A stretch of DNA of 11,290 bases, taken from NCBI GenBank assembly GCA_021814355.1, contig JAKAIJ010000070.1, forward strand, positions 1 through 11,290, in the 5' to 3' direction. Position numbers and translations under genes: made by a program. This document shows positions 1 to 7,106 of this stretch, piece after piece; position 1 is the stretch's first letter, and each line of letters opens with the position of its first letter. The notes under the pieces are model-generated. The model was not told the DNA's origin and searched no databases. It saw only the letters and a list, made by a program, of their open reading frames with translations. Origin of the DNA: Acidobacteriota bacterium (GTDB taxonomy: Bacteria; Acidobacteriota; UBA4820; DSQY01).

Positions 1-3000
1 CTCCTGATGATCCCCAACATGTACAAGATCGCCGGCGAGCTCACCTCCACCGTGTTCCACGTCTCCGCCCGCACGGTGGCCACCCACGCCCTTTCCATCT
101 TCGGCGACCACAGCGACGTCATGGCCGTCCGCCAGACCGGATGGGGCCTTCTGGCCGCCGCTTCGGTGCAGGAGGTGATGGACCTGGGTCTCATCGCCCA
201 GGCGGCGGCCCTCAAGGGGCGCGTGCCCATCGTCCACTTCTTCGACGGGTTCAGGACCTCGCACGAGGTGCAGAAGATCGAGCAGCTCACCCGGGAGGAC
301 ATGGCGGCGCTGGTGGACGACGAGCTGGTTCGCGCCCACCGGGCCAGGGCCCTCACGCCCGACCGCCCGGTCCTGCGCGGCACCGCCCAGAACCCCGACG
401 TCTTCTTCCAGGCCCGCGAGCGCTGCGAACCCTTCTACCGGGCCTTTCCCGGGATCGTCCAGGAGACCATGGACCGGTTCGCCGGGGTGGTGGGCCGCCG
501 GTACCGCCTCTTCGACTACGCCGCCGCGCCCGACGCCGAGCGCGTGATCGTCCTGATGGGCTCCGGCGCCGAGACCGCCCTCGAGACGGTGGAATACCTG
601 AACCGGCAAGGCGAAAAGGTGGGGGTGGTCCGCGTCCACCTCTTCCGTCCCTTCTCGGCGGACCACCTCCTCGCCGCCCTCCCCCGAAGCGTGCGGGGCG
701 TCGCGGTCCTGGACCGCACCAAGGAGCCGGGCGCGCCGGGCGAGCCGCTCTATCAGGACGTGGTGACGGCCCTCTCCGAGGCGCACTCCCGCGGGGCGCT
801 CCCCTTCCCGTTCCCCAAGGTCACGGGCGGCCGCTACGGCCTCTCCTCCAAGGAGTTCACGCCGGCCATGGTGAAGGCGTGCCTCGACAACCTGCGCTCC
901 GCCCAGCCCAAGAACCATTTCGCGGTGGGCATCGAGGACGACGTCTCGGGCGGCAGCCTCCCCTACGACGCCGAATTCGTCACCGAGGGGGAGGAGGTCA
1001 TCCGCTGCCTTTTCTACGGCCTCGGGGCCGACGGCACCGTGGGCGCCAATAAGAACTCCATCAAGATCATCGGCGAGGAGACGCAGAACTACGCCCAGGG
1101 CTACTTCGTCTACGACTCCAAGAAGTCGGGGTCGGTCACGGTCTCCCACCTGAGGTTCGGGCCCAGGCCCATCCGCTCGATCTACCTGGTGAACTCCGCC
1201 AACTTCGTGGCGTGCCACCAGTTCGTCTTCCTCGAGAAGTTCGACATGCTCAAGGCGGCGGTCCCGGGCGCCACCTTCCTGTTAAACAGCCCCTACGGCC
1301 CTCACGACGTGTGGGACAAGCTGCCCCGGCCGGTCCAGGAGGCCATCCTCTCTAAGAAACTCAGGCTCTTCGTCATTGACGGCTACAAGGTGGCCAGAGA
1401 GACGGGCATGGGCGGGCGGGTCAACACCATCATGCAGACCTGCTTCTTCGCCATCTCGGGGGTGCTGCCCAAGGGCGACGCCATCGCCGCCATCAAGGGC
1501 TCCATCAAGAAGACTTACGGCGCCAAGGGCGACGACGTGGTGCAGAAGAACTACGCCGCCGTGGACCAGACCCTCGCGAACCTCTTCGAGGTGAAGGTCC
1601 CCGCAGCCGCCACGAGCGCCGTCGCCATGACCCCGGCGGTGACCGCCGGCGCTCCCGCCTACGTGAAGGAGGTCCTGGGCAGGATCATCGTGGGCGACGG
1701 CGACAGCCTGCCGGTGTCCGCCATGCCGCAGGACGGGACCTTTCCCACCGCCACCGCCCAGTACGAGAAGCGCAACATCGCCCTCGAAATCCCCGTTTGG
1801 GACGAGAAGCTGTGCATCCAGTGCAACAAGTGCGCGCTGGTCTGTCCGCACGCCGCCATCCGCATCAAGGCCTACGACGGCGCCCTCCTCGCCGGGGCTC
1901 CCGCGACCTTCAAGTCGGCGGACTACCGGGGGCAGGAGTTCAAGGGAATGAAGTACACGGTCCAGGTGGCCCCCGAGGACTGCACGGGCTGCGCCCTCTG
2001 CGCCCAGGTCTGCCCCGCCAAGGACAAGAGCAACGCCAGCCACAAGGCCCTCGACATGGCCGACCAGATCCCGCTGCGGCTCCCCGAGCGCGAGAACTAC
2101 GCCTTCTTCCTGAACCTCCCCGAGGCGGACCGGACGAAGCTCAAGGTGGACACGGTGAAGGGCTCCCAGTTCCTGCGTCCCCTCTTCGAGTACTCGGGCG
2201 CCTGCGCGGGCTGCGGCGAGACGCCCTACGTGAAGCTCGTGAGCCAGCTCTTCGGGGACCGCGCCATCGTGGCCAACGCCACGGGCTGCTCCTCCATCTA
2301 CGGCGGCAACCTCCCCACCACGCCCTGGGCGGTGGACGCGGAGGGGCGCGGCCCCGCTTGGTCCAACTCCCTCTTCGAGGACAACGCCGAGTTCGGGCTC
2401 GGGTTCCGCCTGAGCCTGGACACCCAGCGCGAGCTGGCCGCGTCCCTGCTCAAGGCGCTCTCCGGAACGCTGGGCGACGCCCTCGTCCAGGGGCTTCTGG
2501 AGGCGGACCAGCGCGACGAGGCGGGACTCGCCGCCCAGCGCGCCCGGGTGGCCGAGCTGAGGGCCAAGCTCGCCGGGCTGCGCACCCCCGACGCCGCCCG
2601 TCTCGCAACCGTGGCCGGGTCGTTGGTGCGGCGGAGCGTCTGGATCGTGGGCGGCGACGGCTGGGCCTACGACATCGGCTACGGCGGCCTCGACCACGTG
2701 CTCGCCTCGGGCCGCGACGTGAACGTCCTGGTGCTTGACACCGAGGTCTACTCCAACACCGGGGGCCAGTGCTCCAAGGCCACCCCTCTGGGCTCCGTGG
2801 CCAAGTTCGCCGCCTCGGGCCGACCCGCGGGCAAGAAGGACCTGGGCCTCATGGCCATGGCCTACGGGACGGTCTACGTGGCCCAGGTGGCCATGGGCGC
2901 CAACGACAACCAGGCCGTGAAGGCCTTCATCGAGGCCGAGGCCTTCGAGGGACCGTCGCTCGTCATCGCCTACTCCCACTGCATCGCGCACGGCTACGAC

Positions 3001-3294
3001 CTGCGCTTCGGGATGGAGCACCAGAAGGCCGTCGTGGAGTCGGGCTCCTTCCCGCTCTACCGCTACAACCCGGCGCTGGCGGCGCAGGGGCAGAACCCGC
3101 TCAAGCTGGACTCCAAGGCTCCCCAGATCCAGTACTCCGACTGGGCCATGACCGAGACCCGCTTTCGCATGCTCACCAAGAGCAAGCCCGAGCTGGCCCG
3201 GAAATACATGGAGCTCGGCCAAGCGTTAAACCGGCGGCGGTGGCGCTTCTACGAGCAGCTCGCCGCCATGCACTTGGGCGACCAGGAAGGGTGA
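1..3294 (+). CDS. nifJ: Pyruvate:ferredoxin (flavodoxin) oxidoreductase, 5'-truncated by window edge
   Basis: Cytoplasmic enzyme that oxidatively decarboxylates pyruvate with CoA to acetyl-CoA and CO2, passing electrons to ferredoxin or flavodoxin. The frame is open from base 1 (LLMIPNMYKIAGEL), which lies inside domain I, so the ATG at 7 is not the start. About 1097 residues are present against roughly 1170-1200 in the single-chain family, so about 100 N-terminal residues are missing. Counting from the Met at 7, the protein shows: the domain III block with GLGADGTVGANKNS near residue 339; two 4Fe-4S ferredoxin motifs, CIQCNKC at 603 and CTGCALC at 659; CAGCGE at 733, which begins the TPP domain and gives two ligands of the proximal cluster; and the TPP/Mg motif from GDGWA (883) to NTGGQ (917), followed by a Cys. 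All three cluster sets look intact. A stem-loop follows the stop, and the next gene starts 39 nt downstream in the same direction. Identification is very secure; the pyruvate preference is inferred from the family. Confidence 0.97.
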   Translation, partial: LLMIPNMYKIAGELTSTVFHVSARTVATHALSIFGDHSDVMAVRQTGWGLLAAASVQEVMDLGLIAQAAALKGRVPIVHFFDGFRTSHEVQKIEQLTREDMAALVDDELVRAHRARALTPDRPVLRGTAQNPDVFFQARERCEPFYRAFPGIVQETMDRFAGVVGRRYRLFDYAAAPDAERVIVLMGSGAETALETVEYLNRQGEKVGVVRVHLFRPFSADHLLAALPRSVRGVAVLDRTKEPGAPGEPLYQDVVTALSEAHSRGALPFPFPKVTGGRYGLSSKEFTPAMVKACLDNLRSAQPKNHFAVGIEDDVSGGSLPYDAEFVTEGEEVIRCLFYGLGADGTVGANKNSIKIIGEETQNYAQGYFVYDSKKSGSVTVSHLRFGPRPIRSIYLVNSANFVACHQFVFLEKFDMLKAAVPGATFLLNSPYGPHDVWDKLPRPVQEAILSKKLRLFVIDGYKVARETGMGGRVNTIMQTCFFAISGVLPKGDAIAAIKGSIKKTYGAKGDDVVQKNYAAVDQTLANLFEVKVPAAATSAVAMTPAVTAGAPAYVKEVLGRIIVGDGDSLPVSAMPQDGTFPTATAQYEKRNIALEIPVWDEKLCIQCNKCALVCPHAAIRIKAYDGALLAGAPATFKSADYRGQEFKGMKYTVQVAPEDCTGCALCAQVCPAKDKSNASHKALDMADQIPLRLPERENYAFFLNLPEADRTKLKVDTVKGSQFLRPLFEYSGACAGCGETPYVKLVSQLFGDRAIVANATGCSSIYGGNLPTTPWAVDAEGRGPAWSNSLFEDNAEFGLGFRLSLDTQRELAASLLKALSGTLGDALVQGLLEADQRDEAGLAAQRARVAELRAKLAGLRTPDAARLATVAGSLVRRSVWIVGGDGWAYDIGYGGLDHVLASGRDVNVLVLDTEVYSNTGGQCSKATPLGSVAKFAASGRPAGKKDLGLMAMAYGTVYVAQVAMGANDNQAVKAFIEAEAFEGPSLVIAYSHCIAHGYDLRFGMEHQKAVVESGSFPLYRYNPALAAQGQNPLKLDSKAPQIQYSDWAMTETRFRMLTKSKPELARKYMELGQALNRRRWRFYEQLAAMHLGDQEG

Positions 3295-3313
3295 CGCGGG
3301 AGCCCGTCCCGCG
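3295..3313 (+). terminator. GC-rich stem-loop directly after the nifJ stop
   Basis: Bases 3295-3301 (CGCGGGA) and 3307-3313 (TCCCGCG) are perfect inverted arms of 7 bp around a 5-nt loop. The stem begins at the first base after the TGA. No T-run follows, so this is not a classical intrinsic terminator. It could be a partial attenuator or an mRNA-stabilising 3' hairpin that sets the nifJ level apart from the downstream gene. In such GC-rich DNA, chance is possible. Confidence 0.35.
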
Positions 3314-3333
3314 GAAGCCCCCAGGAGGCGCCG

Positions 3334-4326
3334 ATGGACCTCTCGACCACCTACCTCGGCCTAAAGCTGAAGAATCCCCTCGTCCCCTCGGCCTCCTCCC
3401 TCTGCCGCGAGCTCGACAACCTCAAGGCCATGGAGGAGGCGGGCGCCGCCGCCGTGGTGCTCGAGTCGCTCTTCGAGGAGCAGATCGAGAGCGAAACCGC
3501 GGCCCTCGACCACTACCTCACCTACGGCTCCGAGAGCTACGCGGAGGCCACCTCCTACTTTCCGGCGATGGGCGACTTCGACAAGGGACCCGAGGAATAC
3601 CTCGAACACGTTCGCCTCGCCAAGCGATCCCTCTCCATCCCGGTGATCGGGAGCCTCAACGGCGTCTCCCGCGGCGGATGGATGCGCTACGCCAGGAAGA
3701 TCGAGGAGGCCGGCGCCGACGCGCTCGAGCTGAACATCTACTTCATCCCCACCGATCCCGGCCTGCCGGGCGGCGAGGTGGAGGGGATGTACGTCGAGGC
3801 CCTCCGCGCGGTGAAAGAGGCCGTGAGAATCCCCGTGGCCATCAAGGTGGGTCCCTACTTCAGCAACATGGCCCACATGGCGCGCCGGCTCGACCAGTCG
3901 GGCGCCGACGGACTGGTCCTCTTCAACCGCTTCTACCAGCCGGACATTGACATCGAGAACCTGGAGGTCGTCCCCCACCTCCAGCTCAGCTCCTCCCCGG
4001 CCATGCTCCTGGGGCTGCGCTGGGTCGCCATTCTCCACGGGCGGGTGAAGGCCGACCTGGCGGCCACCAACGGCATCCACACCGCCGAGGACGTGATCAA
4101 GATGCTGATGGCCGGCGCCGCCGTGACCCAGATGGCCGCGGCGCTCTACCGGAACGGCATCGGCCACCTTCGGCACGTCCTCTCGGGGCTGGAGGACTGG
4201 CTGGTGCGCCACGACTACGACTCGATGGACCAGATGCGCGGCTGCCTCAGCCACGAGCACTGCCCCTCCCCCGCGGCCTTCGAGCGCGCCAACTACATGA
4301 AGACCATCGTGGGGTACAAGGGATAG
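3334..4326 (+). CDS. Dihydroorotate dehydrogenase-like FMN TIM-barrel protein
   Basis: A 330-residue protein of the dihydroorotate dehydrogenase superfamily, probably an FMN-binding TIM barrel. The start is an ATG with AGGAGG at 3323-3328. Superfamily features visible are the N-terminal TTYLGLKLKNPLVPSAS (first strand), IKVGP at residues 170-174 (the FMN-contacting Lys region), and TNGIHTAED (245-253) with GAAVTQMAAALY after it, where the FMN phosphate is normally held. The loop that in true dihydroorotate dehydrogenases carries the substrate-binding N-x-SCPN-type motif reads ELNIYFIP (132-139), so pyrimidine synthesis is unlikely. From memory, proteins annotated 'dihydroorotate dehydrogenase-like' often sit beside nifJ. 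Here it lies 39 nt downstream, presumably co-transcribed, which suggests a redox reaction linked to ferredoxin. The substrate is unknown. It has no Fe-S motif of its own, so electrons would have to come from a partner. Confidence 0.88.
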   Translation: MDLSTTYLGLKLKNPLVPSASSLCRELDNLKAMEEAGAAAVVLESLFEEQIESETAALDHYLTYGSESYAEATSYFPAMGDFDKGPEEYLEHVRLAKRSLSIPVIGSLNGVSRGGWMRYARKIEEAGADALELNIYFIPTDPGLPGGEVEGMYVEALRAVKEAVRIPVAIKVGPYFSNMAHMARRLDQSGADGLVLFNRFYQPDIDIENLEVVPHLQLSSSPAMLLGLRWVAILHGRVKADLAATNGIHTAEDVIKMLMAGAAVTQMAAALYRNGIGHLRHVLSGLEDWLVRHDYDSMDQMRGCLSHEHCPSPAAFERANYMKTIVGYKG

Positions 4327-4337
4327 CGGCGCGCCGC
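4326..4337. other. 12-bp palindrome in the convergent gap between the DHOD-like gene and mtfA
   Basis: GCGGCGCGCCGC is a perfect 12-bp palindrome that begins at the last base of the DHOD-like stop codon. Only 34 nt separate the two convergent stop codons. It could fold into a short hairpin in either transcript, but it has no separate loop and no T-tract. A terminator role is only a guess from position. Confidence 0.2.
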
Positions 4338-4360
4338 GAAATCAAGGACGGCCCGGGAAG

Positions 4361-5131
4361 CTATCGTCGAATGCGCTCCGCGGGGTCCTGGCGGAAGTAG
4401 TCGCGCAGGAGGTCGTAGAGCTCGGGACGCTGCCTTCTCAGGTCGCGGGGGCGCTCGAAGAAAGCCTCCGCGGCCACCGCGAAGAACTCGCTCTCGTCCT
4501 CGGCGCCGTAGGTGTCCAGGACGCCCCGCCCACGGGTCCTGGCCCGCTCCCGGAGCGCCGCGAACTCCGCGGACATGACCCGCGCCCAGCGCGCCTCGGC
4601 GCCCGCGTCCTCGAGCCGCGGGGTGCCGTTCGCCGCGCCGTCGCCCATGTCGAGCTGGTGGGCGAACTCGTGGAGGACCAGGTTGCGCCCGTCGCACCGC
4701 CGGGCGTCCCCCTTCACGTCGGCCCAGGAGAGAACCACGCTCCCCTGCTCCCAGGCCTCCCCCTCCCGGTCCTCCTCCTCCTCGACCACGACGCCCGCCT
4801 CGTCCGCTTCCTCCACGGGCACGTAGTAGGCCTCCGGATAGACAAGGACCGTCCGCACGTGGTCGTAGGCGTCCACCGTGCGCCCCAGGGTGAGCAGGCA
4901 GGCCTGGGCCGCCACGGTGACCTTCACCTCGTCGGTCATCTCGAGCCCTCCGCACGCCTCCCAGTCGCGCTCCGCGATGAAGAGCCGCAGGGCGTCGTGG
5001 AGCCGCCCGCGCTCCTCCTGGGAGAGCGTCCGGTAGAGGGCCGAGTTCTTCTCGATCAGCGTTCGCCAGGTCTCCGGGAAGGGCTCCGCCAGGAGCTTCG
5101 CCCTCCGCCTTGCCTTCAGCCAGCCGAACAC
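4361..5131 (-). CDS. mtfA: MtfA-family zinc-dependent peptidase
   Basis: A 256-residue predicted cytosolic metallopeptidase (family M90, MtfA-like), close to the ~265 residues of the E. coli protein. The N-terminus FGWLKARRRAKLLAEPFPETW is typical of the family. The zinc site is HEFAH at residues 154-158, continuing QLDMGDG. The expected third ligand is Glu215 in ESEFFA, about 60 residues later, as in MtfA. An acidic loop (VEEEEDREGE) lies before the active site. The start chosen is GTG at 5131, because GGGAGG (plus-strand 5137-5142) stands 5 nt upstream and the family N-terminus begins there. An ATG at 5173 and a GTG at 5209 are in frame but have poor ribosome binding sites and would add non-homologous residues. 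In E. coli, MtfA acts on the glucose phosphotransferase system through the repressor Mlc. Nothing in this window indicates that role, so the substrate here is open. The gene is monocistronic, convergent with the DHOD-like gene and divergent from the DUF350 gene. Confidence 0.9.
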   Translation of the reverse strand: MFGWLKARRRAKLLAEPFPETWRTLIEKNSALYRTLSQEERGRLHDALRLFIAERDWEACGGLEMTDEVKVTVAAQACLLTLGRTVDAYDHVRTVLVYPEAYYVPVEEADEAGVVVEEEEDREGEAWEQGSVVLSWADVKGDARRCDGRNLVLHEFAHQLDMGDGAANGTPRLEDAGAEARWARVMSAEFAALRERARTRGRGVLDTYGAEDESEFFAVAAEAFFERPRDLRRQRPELYDLLRDYFRQDPAERIRR

Positions 5132-5136
5132 GCGGT

Positions 5137-5142
5137 CCTCCC
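5137..5142 (-). promoter_or_regulatory. Ribosome binding site fixing the mtfA start
   Basis: On the minus strand this reads GGGAGG, 5 nt before GTG at 5131. It is the only strong Shine-Dalgarno among the three candidate starts at 5131, 5173 and 5209. Confidence 0.7.
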
Positions 5143-5234
5143 GATATCCGTTCCCATCCTCGCGGACCAGCATAGGTCCGTGGGGCCCGCCCCGTCCAGA
5201 CCGCGGCACCTCGTGGGGACGGGGCGGGGTGGCG

Positions 5235-5240
5235 TATAAT
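5235..5240 (+). promoter_or_regulatory. Candidate -10 box for the DUF350 operon
   Basis: A perfect TATAAT lies in an otherwise very GC-rich divergent spacer, 25 nt before the ATG at 5266. The expected transcription start would be near 5247, giving a leader of about 19 nt that still contains the GGGAGG ribosome binding site. No recognisable -35 box stands 16-18 nt upstream (the sequence there is G-rich), so this may depend on an activator or be fortuitous. Confidence 0.45.
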
Positions 5241-5241
5241 C

Positions 5242-5259
5242 TCCTCCGTCACGGGAGGA
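5242..5259 (+). promoter_or_regulatory. Inverted repeat enclosing the DUF350 ribosome binding site
   Basis: TCCTCC (5242-5247) and GGAGGA (5254-5259) are perfect inverted arms of 6 bp around the 6-nt loop GTCACG. The right arm is the Shine-Dalgarno itself, 6 nt before the ATG at 5266. In a transcript that starts upstream of 5242 the site would be masked. A transcript from the TATAAT at 5235-5240 would start near 5247 and lack most of the left arm. The element could therefore separate read-through from promoter-driven mRNA, if it is not chance. Confidence 0.3.
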
Positions 5260-5265
5260 TCTCGC

Positions 5266-5472
5266 ATGGACTGGGTCAACTACCTCGTCACCATCCTCAT
5301 CAGCCTCGTTATCGGGCTCTCGGCCTTCGTCCTGGCGTACAAGATTTTCGACCTGCTCACGCCCGGGGTCCACTTCGCCGAGCAGCTCAAGGCCGACAAC
5401 AAATCGGTGGCCATCTTTCTCGCCGGGCTTTTCATCGGCATGGGCCTCCTGCTCGGGAGCGCGGTGAAGTGA
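5266..5472 (+). CDS. Small DUF350 family membrane protein
   Basis: A 68-residue inner-membrane protein with two predicted helices (about residues 4-24 and 46-66) joined by a polar loop, HFAEQLKADNKSVA. The form AYKIFDLLTP ... NKSVAIFLAGLFIGMGLLLGSA is the DUF350 pattern of a first helix ending in a 'D-L-LTP' turn and a second helix after an N-x-x-(V/A)A-(I/V) segment. Many family members carry two or more such pairs; this one carries a single pair, so it may oligomerise. The molecular function of DUF350 is not established. The start is an ATG with GGGAGG at 5253-5258. Its TGA overlaps the GTG of the following NlpC/P60 gene, implying translational coupling and a shared envelope role. Confidence 0.85.
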   Translation: MDWVNYLVTILISLVIGLSAFVLAYKIFDLLTPGVHFAEQLKADNKSVAIFLAGLFIGMGLLLGSAVK

Positions 5473-5933
5473 GGCGCACTTCCGCGGCCGCCGCGGCCCT
5501 CGCGGCGGCCCTCGCTCTCTTCGCCGCGGGCGACGCCGCCCCCCCGCCCGCCGCCGATCCCTTCGCCGACGCCCTGCGGGCCGCCATCCGGAAGCACCTC
5601 GGCAAGCCCTACGTCTGGGGCGCCACCGGGCTCAAGAGCTACGACTGCTCGGGTTTCATCTGGCGGGTCATGACCGAGGCCGGCATCCCCGTCAAGCGCA
5701 CCACCGCCCGCCGCCTTTACCTGTGCCTGCCCAAGGTTCCCCCAGACCGCCAATATGACTTCGGCAACCTCGTCTTCTTCGACGACCTCGGCCACGTGGG
5801 CCTGGTCAACTCCAGGGCCGACTTCTTCCACGCCCAGCTCAGCAGGGGCACGAACCTCTCCCCCTTCAGCCCCTACTGGCGCCCGAAGGTCTGCGGCTTC
5901 CGGGCCCTGCCCGGCCGCGGCCCGAAGGAGTGA
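5469..5933 (+). CDS. Secreted NlpC/P60 family cell-wall peptidase
   Basis: A 154-residue exported protein. An N-terminal signal sequence (MRRTS, then an Ala/Leu-rich core to about residue 22) is followed by one NlpC/P60 domain: the entry motif KPYVWGATGLKSYDCSGF, with nucleophile Cys60; LGHVGLV, with His109; and FFHAQLSRG, with His121. Together these form the Cys-His-His catalytic set, so the enzyme should be active. Members cleave peptide bonds in peptidoglycan stems, usually D-gamma-Glu to diamino acid, in the periplasm. No SH3 or LysM targeting domain is present. The start is GTG at 5469, which overlaps the preceding TGA (GTGA). It is chosen because the signal peptide begins right there and no better site exists in frame. 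The spacing indicates translation coupled to the DUF350 gene. The exact bond cut is inferred from the family. Confidence 0.92.
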   Translation: MRRTSAAAAALAAALALFAAGDAAPPPAADPFADALRAAIRKHLGKPYVWGATGLKSYDCSGFIWRVMTEAGIPVKRTTARRLYLCLPKVPPDRQYDFGNLVFFDDLGHVGLVNSRADFFHAQLSRGTNLSPFSPYWRPKVCGFRALPGRGPKE

Positions 5934-5965
5934 CGGCGCGCAACTTTCCACCCCTCCGTCCCGTA

Positions 5966-5980
5966 CCCCTCGGGAAGGGG
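5966..5980 (+). promoter_or_regulatory. Small stem-loop touching the ribosome binding site of the DUF4870-type gene
   Basis: CCCCT (5966-5970) and AGGGG (5976-5980) pair perfectly around CGGGA. The right arm runs into the purine-rich Shine-Dalgarno (AGGGGGGAAG) before the ATG at 5988. The stem is only 5 bp, so this may be chance. Confidence 0.2.
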
Positions 5981-5987
5981 GGAAGCC

Positions 5988-6419
5988 ATGGACAGCGAGA
6001 CGGAGAAGGCCTCCGGAACCGCCCCGGGGAGCGCCGCCACCGGGCAAGGCGACGCCCCGCCGCCGGCCGAGTGCTCGGTGGATCCAGTCCGGCGCGGCCA
6101 CACCTGGGGCATGGCGTGCCACCTGGCGGCCCTGGCGGGCCACGCGGGGGTCCCCATGGGCACGATCCTGGGACCGCTCCTGGTCTGGCTCATCCAAAAG
6201 GACCGGTACCCCTTCGCCGACGATCAAGGCAGGGAGTCGGTGAACTTCCAGCTCTCCATGCTGGCCTACTCCCTGGGCGCGGCGCTCCTAATCTGTCTCT
6301 GCATCGGGCTCCCCCTCCTGATCCTGCTGCAGGTCCTGAACCTCGTCATCGTGGCCTCCGTCCGGGCCTCCCAGGGGGAGAAGTACCGTTACCCGCTCGC
6401 CATCCGGTTCCTGAGGTAG
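5988..6419 (+). CDS. DUF4870-type integral membrane protein
   Basis: A 143-residue inner-membrane protein. The first ~38 residues are hydrophilic and Pro/Ala/Gly-rich. Hydrophobic stretches then cover about residues 40-65 (WGMACHLAALAGHAGVPMG, then TILGPLLVWLI) and about 86-118, ending in the amphipathic tail GEKYRYPLAIRFLR. The arrangement H-L-(A)-ALAGH near the first helix, GPLLVWLIQKDRYPF-x-D-x-QGRESVNFQ in the loop, and a closing YRYPL-IRF(L)R is the DUF4870 (Tic20-like) signature. The family has no settled function. The start is an ATG with the strong purine-rich site AGGGGGGAAG 2 nt or more upstream. It sits 54 nt after the NlpC/P60 stop and probably belongs to the same transcript. Confidence 0.85.
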   Translation: MDSETEKASGTAPGSAATGQGDAPPPAECSVDPVRRGHTWGMACHLAALAGHAGVPMGTILGPLLVWLIQKDRYPFADDQGRESVNFQLSMLAYSLGAALLICLCIGLPLLILLQVLNLVIVASVRASQGEKYRYPLAIRFLR

Positions 6420-6476
6420 CCGCGACTTCCCTCCTTTGCCCCCTCCGAGGTATGGTGGGGACGCGGGAGGTGAACC

Positions 6477-7082
6477 ATGCGCAAAAGGGGGTTCCGGGGG
6501 ACGGTCCTGTTCGTGTGGGCGGCGGGGATGCTTCTGGCCGCGTCCGCGGCCGCCTCTGAGAAATTCACGGTGCTCCAGGACAAGCCCATGGACGGAGCGC
6601 GGCGGCCCGCGGCCGGCAAGGCGCTGGTCTACTTCGTGAGGACCCAGCTCATGGGCGGCGCCGTGAAGGTCAAACTCTACGCCGACGGCCGATTCCTGGG
6701 CATCATCATGAGCCGGAACTACGTCGCCTACGAGTGCGACCCCGGCAAGCACGAGTTCATCGCCGCCGCGGAGAACGCGGGGTTCCTCCGGGCCGACCTG
6801 AAGCCCGACGCGATCTACGTGGTCCAGGTGGCCATCCACATGGGGGCCTTCAAGGCTCGGACCCACTTCGAGACCGCGCGGACCGGGAGCGAGGCGATGG
6901 ACGAGTTCCTGAAGGTTCAGCCCTCCCTAAGGGCCATCGAGACCACCGAGGAGGGGCGCGCCTGGGCCGCGGAGAAGGACGAGGAGTTCCAGCGAACCAT
7001 CGCGCGGTTCCGGGAGAAGGGCGAGGAGTTCGAGGACCTCAAGCTCGAGGACGGATTCGCCGCGCCGCCCTGGCTGAAGTGA
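6477..7082 (+). CDS. Secreted DUF2846-like protein
   Basis: A 201-residue exported protein. Residues 1-26 form a signal peptide: positively charged MRKRGFRG, hydrophobic LFVWAAGMLLAA, likely cleaved near SAAA-S. The central part, about residues 45-115 (ALVYFVRTQ, VKVKLYADGRFLGIIMSRNYVAYECDPGKHEF, then DAIYVVQV), has the beta-sandwich pattern of DUF2846: an 'ALVYxxR' strand, a 'xLxADGxxLG' hairpin, and a 'Y-x-x-x-x-x-PGKH' turn. The last ~60 residues are charged and helical (EEGRAWAAEKDEEFQRTIARFREK), ending in PPWLK. No lipobox Cys is present, so the mature protein is probably soluble in the periplasm. No enzymatic motif is visible and its function is unknown. The start is an ATG with GGGAGG at 6465-6470, 57 nt after the previous stop. 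Confidence 0.75.
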   Translation: MRKRGFRGTVLFVWAAGMLLAASAAASEKFTVLQDKPMDGARRPAAGKALVYFVRTQLMGGAVKVKLYADGRFLGIIMSRNYVAYECDPGKHEFIAAAENAGFLRADLKPDAIYVVQVAIHMGAFKARTHFETARTGSEAMDEFLKVQPSLRAIETTEEGRAWAAEKDEEFQRTIARFREKGEEFEDLKLEDGFAAPPWLK

Positions 7083-7084
7083 GC

Positions 7085-7106
7085 CGGCGCGCGCCGCTCA
7101 CGGCGC
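7085..7106. terminator. Overlapping GC-rich hairpins between convergent stop codons
   Basis: CGGCGCGCGCCG (7085-7096) is a perfect palindrome. GCGCCG (7091-7096) can instead pair with CGGCGC (7101-7106) around the loop CTCA, giving a perfect 6-bp stem that spans the stop codon of the minus-strand deacetylase. The two structures are mutually exclusive. There is no T-run on either side, so termination here is only suggested by position. Confidence 0.3.

Noticed and set aside
1282..3222. 646-codon open frame antisense to nifJ
   Set aside because: It is a mirror of the G/C third-position bias of nifJ. The translation is low-complexity (Gly, Val, His, Leu, Arg) with no family motif, while the sense frame is an unmistakable NifJ.
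2769..3950. 393-codon plus-strand frame spanning the end of nifJ and the start of the DHOD-like gene
   Set aside because: It is out of frame with two well-supported genes, and the translation is Arg/Gly/Pro-rich with no recognisable domain.
3361..4260. 299-codon minus-strand frame opposite the DHOD-like gene
   Set aside because: Composition artefact (Val/Gly/His/Arg-rich) that fully overlaps a gene with clear homology motifs and a good ribosome binding site.
4293..5279. 328-codon minus-strand frame overlapping mtfA in another frame
   Set aside because: It is the out-of-frame shadow of mtfA. The mtfA frame has the HEFAH motif and the correct family length.
6451..6456. TATGGT as a separate -10 box before the DUF2846-like gene
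   Set aside because: No -35 at a workable distance, and the spacing suits read-through from the upstream genes.
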